From Actinomycetes bacterium (lineage in GTDB: Bacteria; Actinomycetota; Actinomycetes; Mycobacteriales; Mycobacteriaceae): a stretch of DNA of 19,443 nucleotides. The first letter of the stretch is position 1. Every line of letters begins with the position of its first letter. Made by a program: the position numbers and the translations under genes. Under the pieces are notes generated by a model. That model had not been told where the DNA came from and ran no database searches. It saw only the letters and a list, made by a program, of their open reading frames with translations. Positions 7,724-14,068 of the stretch are shown in pieces. The stretch is from the NCBI GenBank assembly GCA_023416315.1, contig JAEZIA010000404.1:1-19443 (forward strand), read 5' to 3'.

Positions 7724-8902
7724 ATGCGTGTGATGCTGGTCGGGTCTGGTGAGCTGAGTCGCGAGCTGGTGCTGGCCTTCCAGCGGCTCGGGGCCGAGGT
7801 GGTCGCGGTCGACCGCTACGCCGACGCGCCCGCGCACGAGGTCGCCGACGAGGCGCTGGTCGTCAAGATCACCGACCCCGAGGAACTCACCGCCGCGATC
7901 GCCCGCATCGAACCCGCCTACATCGTCGTCGACACCAACGCCGTGGCCATCGACGCGCTGCGCGCGGCCGCCGACAGCGGAACTACACAGGTGGTCCCCG
8001 GCGTCTACGCCACCCAGCTGAGCCTGGACCGCGAGGGCATGCGCCGGCTGGCCGCCGACGAGCTCGGCCTGCCCACCGCGCCGTTCTGGTTCGCCGGGTC
8101 CGTCGAGGAGCTGACCGCCGTCGCCGAGCACGCCGGCTTCCCGCTGGTGGTGAAGCCGGTGATCGGCGTGCCCGGTCAGGGCCAGTCGGTGCTGCTGCGG
8201 TCCGACGACGTCGAACCGGCCTGGCAGCGGGCCGTGGCCGCTGGTGGGCGGGTACCGCACAACCGGGTGCTGGCCGAGACCGTGGTCGAGATCGACTACG
8301 CGGTCACGCTGCTGACCGTGCGGACCGACGGTCCCGCCGGGCCGGCACTGCACTTCTGTGAGCCGATCGGGCACCGTCAGATCGACGGCGGCGTGCTGGA
8401 GTCCTGGCAGCCGCAGCAGATGACGGTGGCGGCGCTCGGCGCGGCGAAGTCGGTGGCCGCCCGGATCGTGCGCGCGCTCGGCGGGCGAGGGGTGTTCGGG
8501 GTGGAGCTGTTGGTCCGCGGTGACGAGGTGTATTTCTCCGACGTCAGCGTGCGGCCCTACGACAGCGGGCTGGTGACGCTGCGCAGCCAGCGGCTCTCGG
8601 AATTCGAGTTGCACGCCCGCGCGGTGCTGGGCTTGACGGTGGACACCATCATGATCTCGCCGGGCGCGGCCGAGGTCACCTACGGCGGGGCCGAGGAGAG
8701 CGCCGGCGCCACCGACGTCAACCCGGCGGTACTGGCCGAGGCGCTGGCCGTTCCGGAGAGCGACGTCCGGCTGCTGGGCAGGCACGAGGGTGGCGCGCGG
8801 TTGCGGCTCGGGGTCGCGCTGGCGACCGCGTCCGACGTCACCACCGCCCGCGATCGGGTGCGGCAGGTGTCGGCCGCACTGCACCGGGTGTGGCAGCCGT
8901 GA
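7724..8902 (+). CDS. purT: Formate-dependent phosphoribosylglycinamide formyltransferase (GAR transformylase 2)
   Basis: ATP-grasp enzyme that makes formyl-GAR from GAR, formate and ATP, the folate-independent version of the third step of purine synthesis. The 392-residue product opens directly with MRVMLVGSGELSREL, followed by AVDRYADAPA (28-37), DREGMRRLAADELGLPT (102-118), GHRQIDGGVLESWQPQQM (216-233), and the metal-binding region GVFGVELLV...FSDVSVRPYD (257-280). E. coli PurT has about a dozen residues before this opening; here an in-frame stop at 7700 excludes such an extension. Only a TTG at 7715 could add three codons. Two usually conserved positions differ: the phosphate loop reads VPGQGQS instead of SSGKGQ, and the second metal glutamate is Asp273. 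TATCCT (7710-7715), eight bases before the ATG, is a possible -10 box. The stop overlaps the next gene as GTGA. Confidence 0.94.
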   Translation: MRVMLVGSGELSRELVLAFQRLGAEVVAVDRYADAPAHEVADEALVVKITDPEELTAAIARIEPAYIVVDTNAVAIDALRAAADSGTTQVVPGVYATQLSLDREGMRRLAADELGLPTAPFWFAGSVEELTAVAEHAGFPLVVKPVIGVPGQGQSVLLRSDDVEPAWQRAVAAGGRVPHNRVLAETVVEIDYAVTLLTVRTDGPAGPALHFCEPIGHRQIDGGVLESWQPQQMTVAALGAAKSVAARIVRALGGRGVFGVELLVRGDEVYFSDVSVRPYDSGLVTLRSQRLSEFELHARAVLGLTVDTIMISPGAAEVTYGGAEESAGATDVNPAVLAEALAVPESDVRLLGRHEGGARLRLGVALATASDVTTARDRVRQVSAALHRVWQP

Positions 8903-9336
8903 CCGAACGCGAGGGTGACGGGTCCAGTCCGCTGCCGATTCTGATCGCGCTGGGCGTAGCCCTGGTGGTGCTCGCCGTCGTCGGGGTCGCCTGGCTGTTC
9001 GACCGGAAACCGCTGAGCGAGGACGTCTTGGTCGGGCGCGCCGCCGTCGGCCAGAACGACGCCCTGCAGCGCGACAGCTACGCGGACTTCCGCAAGTACA
9101 CGTGCCCAGCTCAGCAGGGTATCGAAGCCGAAGTGCTTGCCGCCCAACAGAAGTCCAAGACCGCGCACGGCGCACGCTACGTCGACGACATCACCGAGGT
9201 GAAGATCGACGGAGACCGGGCCACCGCCACCGTCGTCTACCACTTCGAGCACGCACCGGACGACAAGATCAAGACGCCGATGACCTTCGCCCGCGAGAAC
9301 GGGGAATGGACCGTCTGCTCGCCGGGACCGGTCTAG
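8899..9336 (+). CDS. Small membrane-anchored exported protein (Rv0361-like domain)
   Basis: A 145-residue protein with a short acidic N-terminus, one membrane-spanning helix at about residues 12-34 (LPILIALGVALVVLAVVGVA), and a roughly 110-residue outer domain rich in alternating strand-like sequence. The outer part holds exactly two cysteines, Cys69 and Cys140, which could form a disulfide outside the cell. It resembles the small Rv0361-like/DUF4878-type domain of actinobacterial membrane proteins, but that assignment is tentative and function is unknown. GTG at 8899 was chosen because it overlaps the purT stop as GTGA; an in-frame GTG at 8890 would lie inside purT. The following rhodanese gene starts 43 bases downstream. 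Confidence 0.8.
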   Translation: MTEREGDGSSPLPILIALGVALVVLAVVGVAWLFDRKPLSEDVLVGRAAVGQNDALQRDSYADFRKYTCPAQQGIEAEVLAAQQKSKTAHGARYVDDITEVKIDGDRATATVVYHFEHAPDDKIKTPMTFARENGEWTVCSPGPV

Positions 9337-9379
9337 CCGCGCGCGGTTCGCTGCAGGTAGATATGGAACACTCGGACGC

Positions 9380-9793
9380 GTGAGCTATGCAGGAGACATC
9401 ACCCCCGAGGAGAGCTGGAAGCTGCTCAGCGAGAACCCCGACGCGGTGCTGGTGGACTGCCGCACCGACGCCGAATGGCGCTGGGTCGGGGTGCCCGACC
9501 TGTCCAGCCTGGGTCGCGATGTGGTGTTCGTGGAGTGGAACCGCAGCAACGGTCAGCACAACGAGGACTTCGTCGCCGAACTCAACGCTGCCGGCGTCAC
9601 GGCCGGCGAGCGCCCGGTGGTGTTCATCTGTCGCTCGGGCAATCGCTCGATCCCGGCGGCCGAGACCGCGACCGCCGCGGGAATCGCGCCCTCCTACAAC
9701 ATGCTTGACGGATTCGAAGGCCAACTCGACGCCGACGGTCACCGCGGCAGCAACGGCTGGCGTGCGCTGGGCCTGCCCTGGAAGCAGTCATGA
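9380..9793 (+). CDS. Rhodanese-domain sulfurtransferase (Rv0390-like)
   Basis: A 137-residue single-domain rhodanese, expected to carry persulfide sulfur on its catalytic cysteine. The active-site loop CRSGNRS occupies residues 84-90 with Cys84 as nucleophile, and LVDCRTDAEW (24-33) is the conserved strand-turn at the N-terminal side. The fold ends with the typical NMLDGFEGQ segment (107-115). The start is a GTG at 9380; there is no in-frame ATG before the conserved part. The stop overlaps the metZ ATG as ATGA, indicating translational coupling. Because MetZ incorporates sulfide into homoserine esters, a role in supplying or handling reduced sulfur for homocysteine synthesis is plausible, though this is inferred from position only. 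Confidence 0.93.
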   Translation: MSYAGDITPEESWKLLSENPDAVLVDCRTDAEWRWVGVPDLSSLGRDVVFVEWNRSNGQHNEDFVAELNAAGVTAGERPVVFICRSGNRSIPAAETATAAGIAPSYNMLDGFEGQLDADGHRGSNGWRALGLPWKQS

Positions 9794-11010
9794 CCGGCCC
9801 GGCTGATCCGGTGCCCTCGGTTCGGATCCCCGCCGAACTGCCCGACGGCGTCAGCCAGGCGACGATCGGCGTGCGGGGCGGCCTGCTGCGTTCCGGATTC
9901 GAAGAGACCGCCGAGGGGATGTATCTGACCTCGGGCTATGTGTACTCCTCGGCCGCCGACGCCGAGAAGGCGTTCACCGGCGACATCGACCGCTACGTCT
10001 ACTCCCGCTACGGCAACCCGACGATCTCGATGTTCGAGGAACGCCTGCGGCTGATCGAGGGTGCGCCCGCCGCGTTCGGCACCGCATCGGGGATGGCCGC
10101 GGTGTTCACCTCGCTGGGCGCGCTGTTGGGCGCCGGGGACCGACTGGTGGCCGCGCGCAGCCTGTTCGGGTCGTGCTTCGTGGTGTGCAACGAGATCCTG
10201 CCGCGGTGGGGTGTCGAGACCGTGTTCGTCGACGGCGACGACCTCTCGCAGTGGGAAGAGGCGCTGAGCAAGCCGACGCAGGCGGTGTTCTTCGAGACCC
10301 CGTCGAATCCGATGCAGTCGCTGGTCGACATCTCCGCGGTATCGGAGATGGCACACGCTGCTGGGGCAAAGGTGGTGCTGGACAACGTCTTTGCCACCCC
10401 GCTGCTGCAGCAGGGCTTCCCGCTCGGCGTGGACGTCGTGGTGTACTCGGGCACCAAGCACATCGACGGCCAGGGTCGGGTGCTCGGCGGTGCCATCCTC
10501 GGTGACAAGGAGTACATCGACGGTCCGGTGCAGAAGCTGATGCGCCACACCGGTCCTGCGCTGTCTGCGTTCAACGCCTGGGTGCTGCTCAAAGGTCTGG
10601 AGACGATGGCGGTGCGGGTGGACTACTCGAACCGCTCCGCGCAGCGGATCGCCGAGTTCCTGGAAGCCCAGCCCGGGGTGAACTGGGTGAGATATCCGTT
10701 CCTGGAATCGCATCCCCAGTTCGACCTGGCCAAGCGGCAGATGCGCGGCGGCGGCACCGTGGTGACCTTCGAACTCGACGGCGGCAAGGACCGCGCGTTC
10801 GAGGTGCTCGACAAGCTGCAGGTGATCGACATCTCGAACAATCTCGGCGACGCCAAGTCACTGATCACCCATCCGGCCACCACCACGCACCGCGCGATGG
10901 GCCCGGAGGGCCGCGCCTCGATCGGGCTCGGCGATGGGGTGGTGCGGATTTCGGTGGGGTTGGAAGGCACCGAGGATCTGATCACCGACCTCGATCGCGC
11001 GCTGGGATAG
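9790..11010 (+). CDS. metZ: O-succinylhomoserine sulfhydrylase
   Basis: Pyridoxal-phosphate enzyme of the Cys/Met metabolism family that makes homocysteine from O-succinylhomoserine and sulfide. The 406-residue product has YSRYGNPT (71-78), which contacts the cofactor phosphate from the neighbouring subunit, and FGTASGMAAVF (96-106). Asp198 lies in VVLDNVFATP (195-204), and the PLP-binding lysine is Lys223 in YSGTKHIDGQGRVLGG (219-234). The SGTKHIDGQGR context and position beside purT and a rhodanese match M. tuberculosis metZ (Rv0391), favouring succinylhomoserine specificity over acetylhomoserine or cystathionine gamma-synthase, though these relatives cannot be separated with certainty by eye. 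The ATG is coupled to the rhodanese stop. A small unknown gene follows after two bases. Confidence 0.94.
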   Translation: MTGPADPVPSVRIPAELPDGVSQATIGVRGGLLRSGFEETAEGMYLTSGYVYSSAADAEKAFTGDIDRYVYSRYGNPTISMFEERLRLIEGAPAAFGTASGMAAVFTSLGALLGAGDRLVAARSLFGSCFVVCNEILPRWGVETVFVDGDDLSQWEEALSKPTQAVFFETPSNPMQSLVDISAVSEMAHAAGAKVVLDNVFATPLLQQGFPLGVDVVVYSGTKHIDGQGRVLGGAILGDKEYIDGPVQKLMRHTGPALSAFNAWVLLKGLETMAVRVDYSNRSAQRIAEFLEAQPGVNWVRYPFLESHPQFDLAKRQMRGGGTVVTFELDGGKDRAFEVLDKLQVIDISNNLGDAKSLITHPATTTHRAMGPEGRASIGLGDGVVRISVGLEGTEDLITDLDRALG

Positions 11011-11012
11011 CG

Positions 11013-11453
11013 GTGTCTCGCAAGTCCGACGCCAAGAAGGCCCGCCGCAAGAAGCGCCGGGCAAGTCGTGACGAGCGCTGGCTGCCCGGCGACGTCAAGG
11101 ACAGCCTGGAAGACGTCGACGTCGAACTCGCCCAGGCGGTCGAGACATTCGACCAATGGCTGACTTCCCGCGGGTGGACGTTCGACGACGCATTCGCCAC
11201 CGACACCATGATCAGCTGGTTCTTCGAGCCGTCGGCGGCCGCGGTCACCGACGACCGCTACGAGCCGGTGACCCGGATCTGGATCACGGCCTCGGGTGAG
11301 GACGACGACTTCCCGGACGGGGTCAGGGCGGTGCTGGTCGGCACCGGCGAGGGCCAGGGTTCGGTGTACGCGGTCGAACCGGAAGTGCTTCTCGCACATA
11401 TCGAGTCGGTCGAGGCCTATCGGCCCGGTGACGCCGTTCCGGTGCTCGCCTAG
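11013..11453 (+). CDS. Small hypothetical protein with highly basic N-terminus
   Basis: A 146-residue soluble protein that I do not assign to a named family. The first 20 residues (MSRKSDAKKARRKKRRASRD) are extremely basic, compatible with nucleic-acid or membrane-surface binding. The rest is acidic and aromatic-rich, with DVDVELAQAVETFDQWLTSR (33-52) and MISWFFEP (66-73). There is no signal peptide, membrane helix or cysteine. The start is GTG at 11013, two bases after the metZ stop, so it is probably the last gene of the purT-rhodanese-metZ run. Its TAG stop lies in CTAG shared with the stop of the convergent membrane-protein gene. Similar short proteins occur after metZ in mycobacteria by my recollection, but this was not checked. 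Confidence 0.75.
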   Translation: MSRKSDAKKARRKKRRASRDERWLPGDVKDSLEDVDVELAQAVETFDQWLTSRGWTFDDAFATDTMISWFFEPSAAAVTDDRYEPVTRIWITASGEDDDFPDGVRAVLVGTGEGQGSVYAVEPEVLLAHIESVEAYRPGDAVPVLA

Positions 11454-11824
11454 GCCAGGATTAGTAGCGCCGTGGTGATCAGCATGACGGCGGCGGTGCC
11501 GCCGTGGACGCCGTAGGCGACTCCTTTCGGTCCGCCGCTTCGGAGCACGATGATCGCGTCGGTGACCGGAATGATGGTGGCCGCCAAGATCATCCAGCCG
11601 AGCAGCTGGGTCGACCCGGTGACCATCACGATGATCACGAACAGTCCCGACGCGATGTCCCGCACACCTTTGACGCTCAGATAGGCGCGGACGGATGGCT
11701 GCTGGGCATCAGTGGCGACGCCATAACCGTCGGCCGCGACCCGCGGCGCCAGGATAAACCGTGCGCCGATGACGATGATGGCCGCGGCGATCAGTCCCGC
11801 GAGGACGTAGCCGATGGTGATCAT
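11450..11824 (-). CDS. Small membrane protein, DUF4267-like
   Basis: A 124-residue protein with about four hydrophobic helices near residues 4-24, 58-74, 76-94 and 107-123. The first helix is followed by RFILAPRVAADGYGV (22-36), and a polar loop SVRAYLSVKGVRDIASG (44-60) precedes helix two. This arrangement matches the DUF4267 family of small integral membrane proteins, whose function is not known. ATG at 11824 was chosen because hydrophobic sequence begins there and a GGGAG lies about eight bases upstream. An in-frame upstream extension to 12082 reads as low-complexity, non-protein-like sequence and crosses the next gene. The stop TAG lies in CTAG shared with the convergent plus-strand gene. 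The gene lies downstream of the DUF1772-like gene on the same strand, separated by 179 bases. Confidence 0.8.
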   Translation of the reverse strand: MITIGYVLAGLIAAAIIVIGARFILAPRVAADGYGVATDAQQPSVRAYLSVKGVRDIASGLFVIIVMVTGSTQLLGWMILAATIIPVTDAIIVLRSGGPKGVAYGVHGGTAAVMLITTALLILA

Positions 11825-12003
11825 GGTGGAGGCTCCCTGTCCGTGGATCGGTGAGAACGGCATCGGGTCGAGCGGTGATCTCGTCGACATCGAAACCGGC
11901 CATGGCGGCGGCGAATTGGGGCTGGCCACCGTGGGGTCGGGGTCGGCGCCGTCGGGATAGCGGATCACCGCGACCAGTCGGTTCGATTCTGAGCCGGAAC
12001 ATC
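11825..12003 (-). other. Gap between two membrane-protein genes with possible frameshifted coding remnant
   Basis: No complete gene is visible in this 179-base stretch. On the minus strand, about 11995-11920 reads as protein-like, high third-position-GC codons ending IRYPDGADPDPTVASP. The coding-like signal then continues in another frame from about 11917 (QFAAAMAGFDVDEITARPDA). The switch coincides with a GGGG run at 11918-11921, as if one base had been lost. The segment has no clear start and runs into the DUF4267-like gene, so at best it is a decayed fragment. It may equally be noncoding leader sequence. Confidence 0.3.
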
Positions 12004-12480
12004 TCAGATCGCCAATGTCACGCAGAGAGCGGCCACGGCCAATCCTTGCAGAATGGCACGGGCGTTGATGACCTGATCCCACTTCGCCTGCAGTGCACGG
12101 CTATTCGGTAGGGACCGGTAGTCGTCGGCGGCAGCGGTCAGTTGGCGGTTGATGGGTGCGCTCACCCGCAGGTACACCGCGAGCCAGGCCAGCAGTGCCA
12201 CGAATGCGACGCCGGCGGCCATCGCCTGGGCCCACTGACCCGTCAGGGCGGCCAGCACCGCGCACAGCGCGCTGGCCACAACGCCGAGCGCCCCCGGCAC
12301 CGGCATCCGGCGGTCACCGTAGCGGTGGACGCGTCCGGTGACCGCGACCAGCGTGCGGTCGTCGACTGTTGTCAGTGCCGGCCGCAGCACGATCGCGCAG
12401 AACACGTCGGTGCCGTACACCACGGCGGTGCCGAGGACGGCGACCGCCGCCGCCAGTCGGATGAACGGTTCGAGATCCAC
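12004..12480 (-). CDS. DUF1772-like small membrane protein (anthrone oxygenase-like superfamily)
   Basis: A 158-residue protein with four predicted helices near residues 6-36, 61-80, 85-106 and 140-157. The conserved-looking loop RVSAPINRQL (105-114) and the W-x-x-x-N-x-R arrangement WDQVINARA (134-142) resemble the DUF1772 family, which includes fungal anthrone oxygenase relatives; the function in bacteria is unknown. GTG at 12480 was chosen because AGGAG lies seven bases upstream (12488-12492 on the minus strand). An in-frame ATG at 12510 would fall inside the operator palindrome. The gene diverges from a TetR gene, and a plausible -35/-10 pair (12538-12533 and 12515-12510) overlaps the palindrome, so TetR control is likely. 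Confidence 0.82.
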   Translation of the reverse strand: MDLEPFIRLAAAVAVLGTAVVYGTDVFCAIVLRPALTTVDDRTLVAVTGRVHRYGDRRMPVPGALGVVASALCAVLAALTGQWAQAMAAGVAFVALLAWLAVYLRVSAPINRQLTAAADDYRSLPNSRALQAKWDQVINARAILQGLAVAALCVTLAI

Positions 12481-12502
12481 GATGCTGCTCCTGTCGCTAG
12501 GT

Positions 12503-12517
12503 GTTAGCAACGCTAAC
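12503..12517. promoter_or_regulatory. Perfect inverted repeat, candidate TetR operator over the DUF1772 promoter
   Basis: GTTAGC-AAC-GCTAAC is a perfect 6-3-6 inverted repeat. On the minus strand it covers the proposed -10 box TAGCGT (12515-12510), which lies 17 bases after TTGCCC (12538-12533). The predicted transcript start would be near 12503, followed by a Shine-Dalgarno at 12492-12488 and the GTG at 12480. A related half-site GCTAG lies at 12496-12500. Binding here would block transcription of the DUF1772-like gene. Confidence 0.6.
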
Positions 12518-12545
12518 CCTGCGGACGCCGACGGGCAATACCAGT

Positions 12546-12560
12546 GCTAGTGTTTCTAGC
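12546..12560. promoter_or_regulatory. Second GCTA-type inverted repeat in the tetR promoter
   Basis: GCTAG-TGTTT-CTAGC is a perfect 5-5-5 inverted repeat using the same GCTA core as the palindrome about 43 bases to the left, with another GCTA at 12564-12567. It lies directly upstream of the proposed tetR -10 box, in the spacer region of that promoter, the usual place for autorepression. The shared core suggests that one regulator binds both sites. Confidence 0.5.
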
Positions 12561-12562
12561 TG

Positions 12563-12571
12563 TGCTACCGT
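12563..12571 (+). promoter_or_regulatory. Candidate extended -10 promoter of tetR (leaderless)
   Basis: TGC followed by TACCGT (12566-12571) fits an extended -10 box (TGn-TAnnnT). It lies only five bases before the ATG at 12577, so the transcript would begin at or next to the start codon, as is common in mycobacteria. No good -35 is visible, consistent with an extended -10 promoter. Confidence 0.4.
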
Positions 12572-12576
12572 CCGGT

Positions 12577-13155
12577 ATGGCCATCGACGACCGCCGGGAA
12601 CGCGAACGGGCCGCCCGCAGGCAGCTGATCGTCACGACGGCGCGCCGGGTCGCCGAAGCCGAGGGGTGGGACGCCGTCACCACGCGGCGGCTGTCAACGG
12701 AGATCGAGTACAGCCAGCCGGTGCTCTACAAACACTTCGCCGGCATGGAACACATCGCCGATGCCGTCGCGATCGACGGATTCGGCGAGCTCACGCAGGC
12801 GCTGACGACCGCCAACTCCGGACCGGCTGGTGAGTCGCTGGCCCGCGTCGCCGCGGCCTACCTCGACTTCGCCCGCGCCAACCCCGCCGTCTACGACGCC
12901 ATGTTCACCCGCGCGACCGGACTGCGCTTCGCCGCCGAGGACACCCCGCCCGAGCTCGAGGCGGCCTTCACCGAGGTGCGTCGGGCCGTCGGTGCGGTCG
13001 CCGGAGATCGCGATGTCGATGCGCTCACCGAGGTGTTCTGGGCGGCGCTGCATGGGCTGGTCACGCTCGGCCGCGCCGGCCGGCTACGTCCGGACCACGA
13101 CGCCGAGCGGGTCCGACTGCTGGTCGACGGGTTCGCCGACCGAGCGTCGAACTAG
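12577..13155 (+). CDS. TetR-family transcriptional regulator
   Basis: A 192-residue regulator of normal TetR length. A basic leader (MAIDDRRERERAARRQ) precedes the three-helix DNA-binding domain. The helix-turn-helix lies at about residues 33-56 (AVTTRRLSTEIEYSQPVLYKHF, with the family-typical LYKHF at its end). The C-terminal ligand/dimer domain includes RANPAVYDAMF (100-110) and WAALHGLVTLGRAGRL (155-170), similar to the TetR_C domains with a W-x-x-x-H-G motif. ATG at 12577 was chosen over an in-frame GTG at 12544 because the earlier start would place the operator repeat inside the gene and adds a hydrophobic leader unlike the family. Divergent placement and paired repeats suggest it represses the DUF1772-like gene and itself; its ligand is unknown. 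The stop shares CTAG with the convergent dehydrogenase gene. Confidence 0.92.
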   Translation: MAIDDRRERERAARRQLIVTTARRVAEAEGWDAVTTRRLSTEIEYSQPVLYKHFAGMEHIADAVAIDGFGELTQALTTANSGPAGESLARVAAAYLDFARANPAVYDAMFTRATGLRFAAEDTPPELEAAFTEVRRAVGAVAGDRDVDALTEVFWAALHGLVTLGRAGRLRPDHDAERVRLLVDGFADRASN

Positions 13156-14015
13156 TTCTGGTCCGGGGTCTCCAGCACACCGGTCGCGCTCTGGGCGCGC
13201 TTCTCGTAGGCGGCGCGGGCGCCGGTGTCGAAGTCCAAAAACACCCGGTCGGTGCCCATCTTCTTCGACAGCCAGCGCCTGCCGCGCGGCGGCAGGAACA
13301 TCACCGCAGCGGCCAGGAACCGGGAGTAGGAGGGGACGGAGATCGAGGTCGTCGGCTTGTCCAACGCTTTGATCACCGCCGCGGCGATGTCCTCGGGCTG
13401 CACAGGCTTGGTGGCCGCGGTGGTGTGGGTGCCCGAGATCAGCTCGGTGTTGGTGAATGTCGGCATCACACAACTGATCTGGACGCCCTGCGGCGCGAAC
13501 TCGTCGGCCAGCCCGGTGGACAGGCCGACCACGGCGAACTTGGTTCCGGCGTAGAGGGCCTGCCCGGGCACGGCGAGCATGCCGGCCATCGAGGCGATGT
13601 TGACGATGTGACCGCTGCGGCGCCGGACCATTTCCGGCAGCACCAGCCGGCAGCCGGTGAGCACGCCGTAGAAGTTCACCTCGACCGCGGTGCGCACCGC
13701 CTGCTCGCTGTGATCCAGAAACGGCCCGACGGGCATGACGCCGGCGTTGTTGATCAGCACGTCGATGTGGCCGCCGCCGTCGGCGCGGGCCTTGTCCAGG
13801 AACGTCGCGAACGATTCGGGATCGGAGACGTCGAGGGGGTAGCCCGACACCGGCCCCAGCTTGCTGAGCTGGGCGACGGCCGACTCCTCGAGCGCCACAT
13901 CCCGGTCCCCGATGACCACGCGCGCGCCGCGCTGCAGCAGGGCCCGGGCGGTCGCGAAACCGATGCCTCGGGCGGCGCCGGTGATCGCGATTGTCTTGCC
14001 GCGGATGTTGTCCAT
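13152..14015 (-). CDS. Short-chain dehydrogenase/reductase
   Basis: A 287-residue classical SDR oxidoreductase that should use NAD(H) or NADP(H). The cofactor motif TGAARGIG is at residues 12-19 and NNAG at 89-92. The catalytic residues are Ser142 (NIASMAG), Tyr155 and Lys159 (YAGTK), with Asn114 of VEVNFYG as the likely fourth. After the core there is a C-terminal extension of about 40 residues (LPPRGRRWLSKKMGTDRV and beyond) seen in a mycobacterial SDR group of unknown substrate. Asp37 after the second strand (IGDRD) favours NAD(H). ATG at 14015 was chosen since the Rossmann fold begins immediately. The longer in-frame extension upstream is Pro/Arg-rich and crosses the divergent GNAT gene. 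It shares its CTAG stop with tetR. Confidence 0.94.
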   Translation of the reverse strand: MDNIRGKTIAITGAARGIGFATARALLQRGARVVIGDRDVALEESAVAQLSKLGPVSGYPLDVSDPESFATFLDKARADGGGHIDVLINNAGVMPVGPFLDHSEQAVRTAVEVNFYGVLTGCRLVLPEMVRRRSGHIVNIASMAGMLAVPGQALYAGTKFAVVGLSTGLADEFAPQGVQISCVMPTFTNTELISGTHTTAATKPVQPEDIAAAVIKALDKPTTSISVPSYSRFLAAAVMFLPPRGRRWLSKKMGTDRVFLDFDTGARAAYEKRAQSATGVLETPDQN

Positions 14016-14023
14016 GCGCAGAA

Positions 14024-14039
14024 ACTTTACAAGTGTCAA
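14024..14039. promoter_or_regulatory. Palindromic operator overlapping a leaderless SDR promoter
   Basis: TTTACA-AG-TGTCAA (14026-14039) is an imperfect palindrome of the form TTnACAnnTGTnAA, matching at 10 of 14 positions between strands. On the minus strand TAAAGT (14029-14024) fits the TAnnnT -10 consensus and lies eight bases before the SDR ATG, giving a leaderless transcript whose promoter is covered by the palindrome. The core differs from the GCTA repeats next to tetR, so a different regulator, encoded elsewhere, is implied. Confidence 0.45.
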
Positions 14040-14068
14040 CTTTTTGGCGGAAGGGGCAGAATGGGCCG

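Noticed and set aside
7709..9175. 488-residue minus-strand open frame opposite purT
   Set aside because: Antisense shadow; purT on the plus strand is unmistakable.
12544..12576. Earlier GTG start for TetR
   Set aside because: It would bury the operator repeat in the gene and add a hydrophobic leader not seen in TetR proteins.
14034..14039. Perfect TTGACA (minus strand) as the -35 box of the SDR promoter
   Set aside because: It is too close to the ATG at 14015; the paired -10 would fall on the start codon. It fits better as part of the palindrome.
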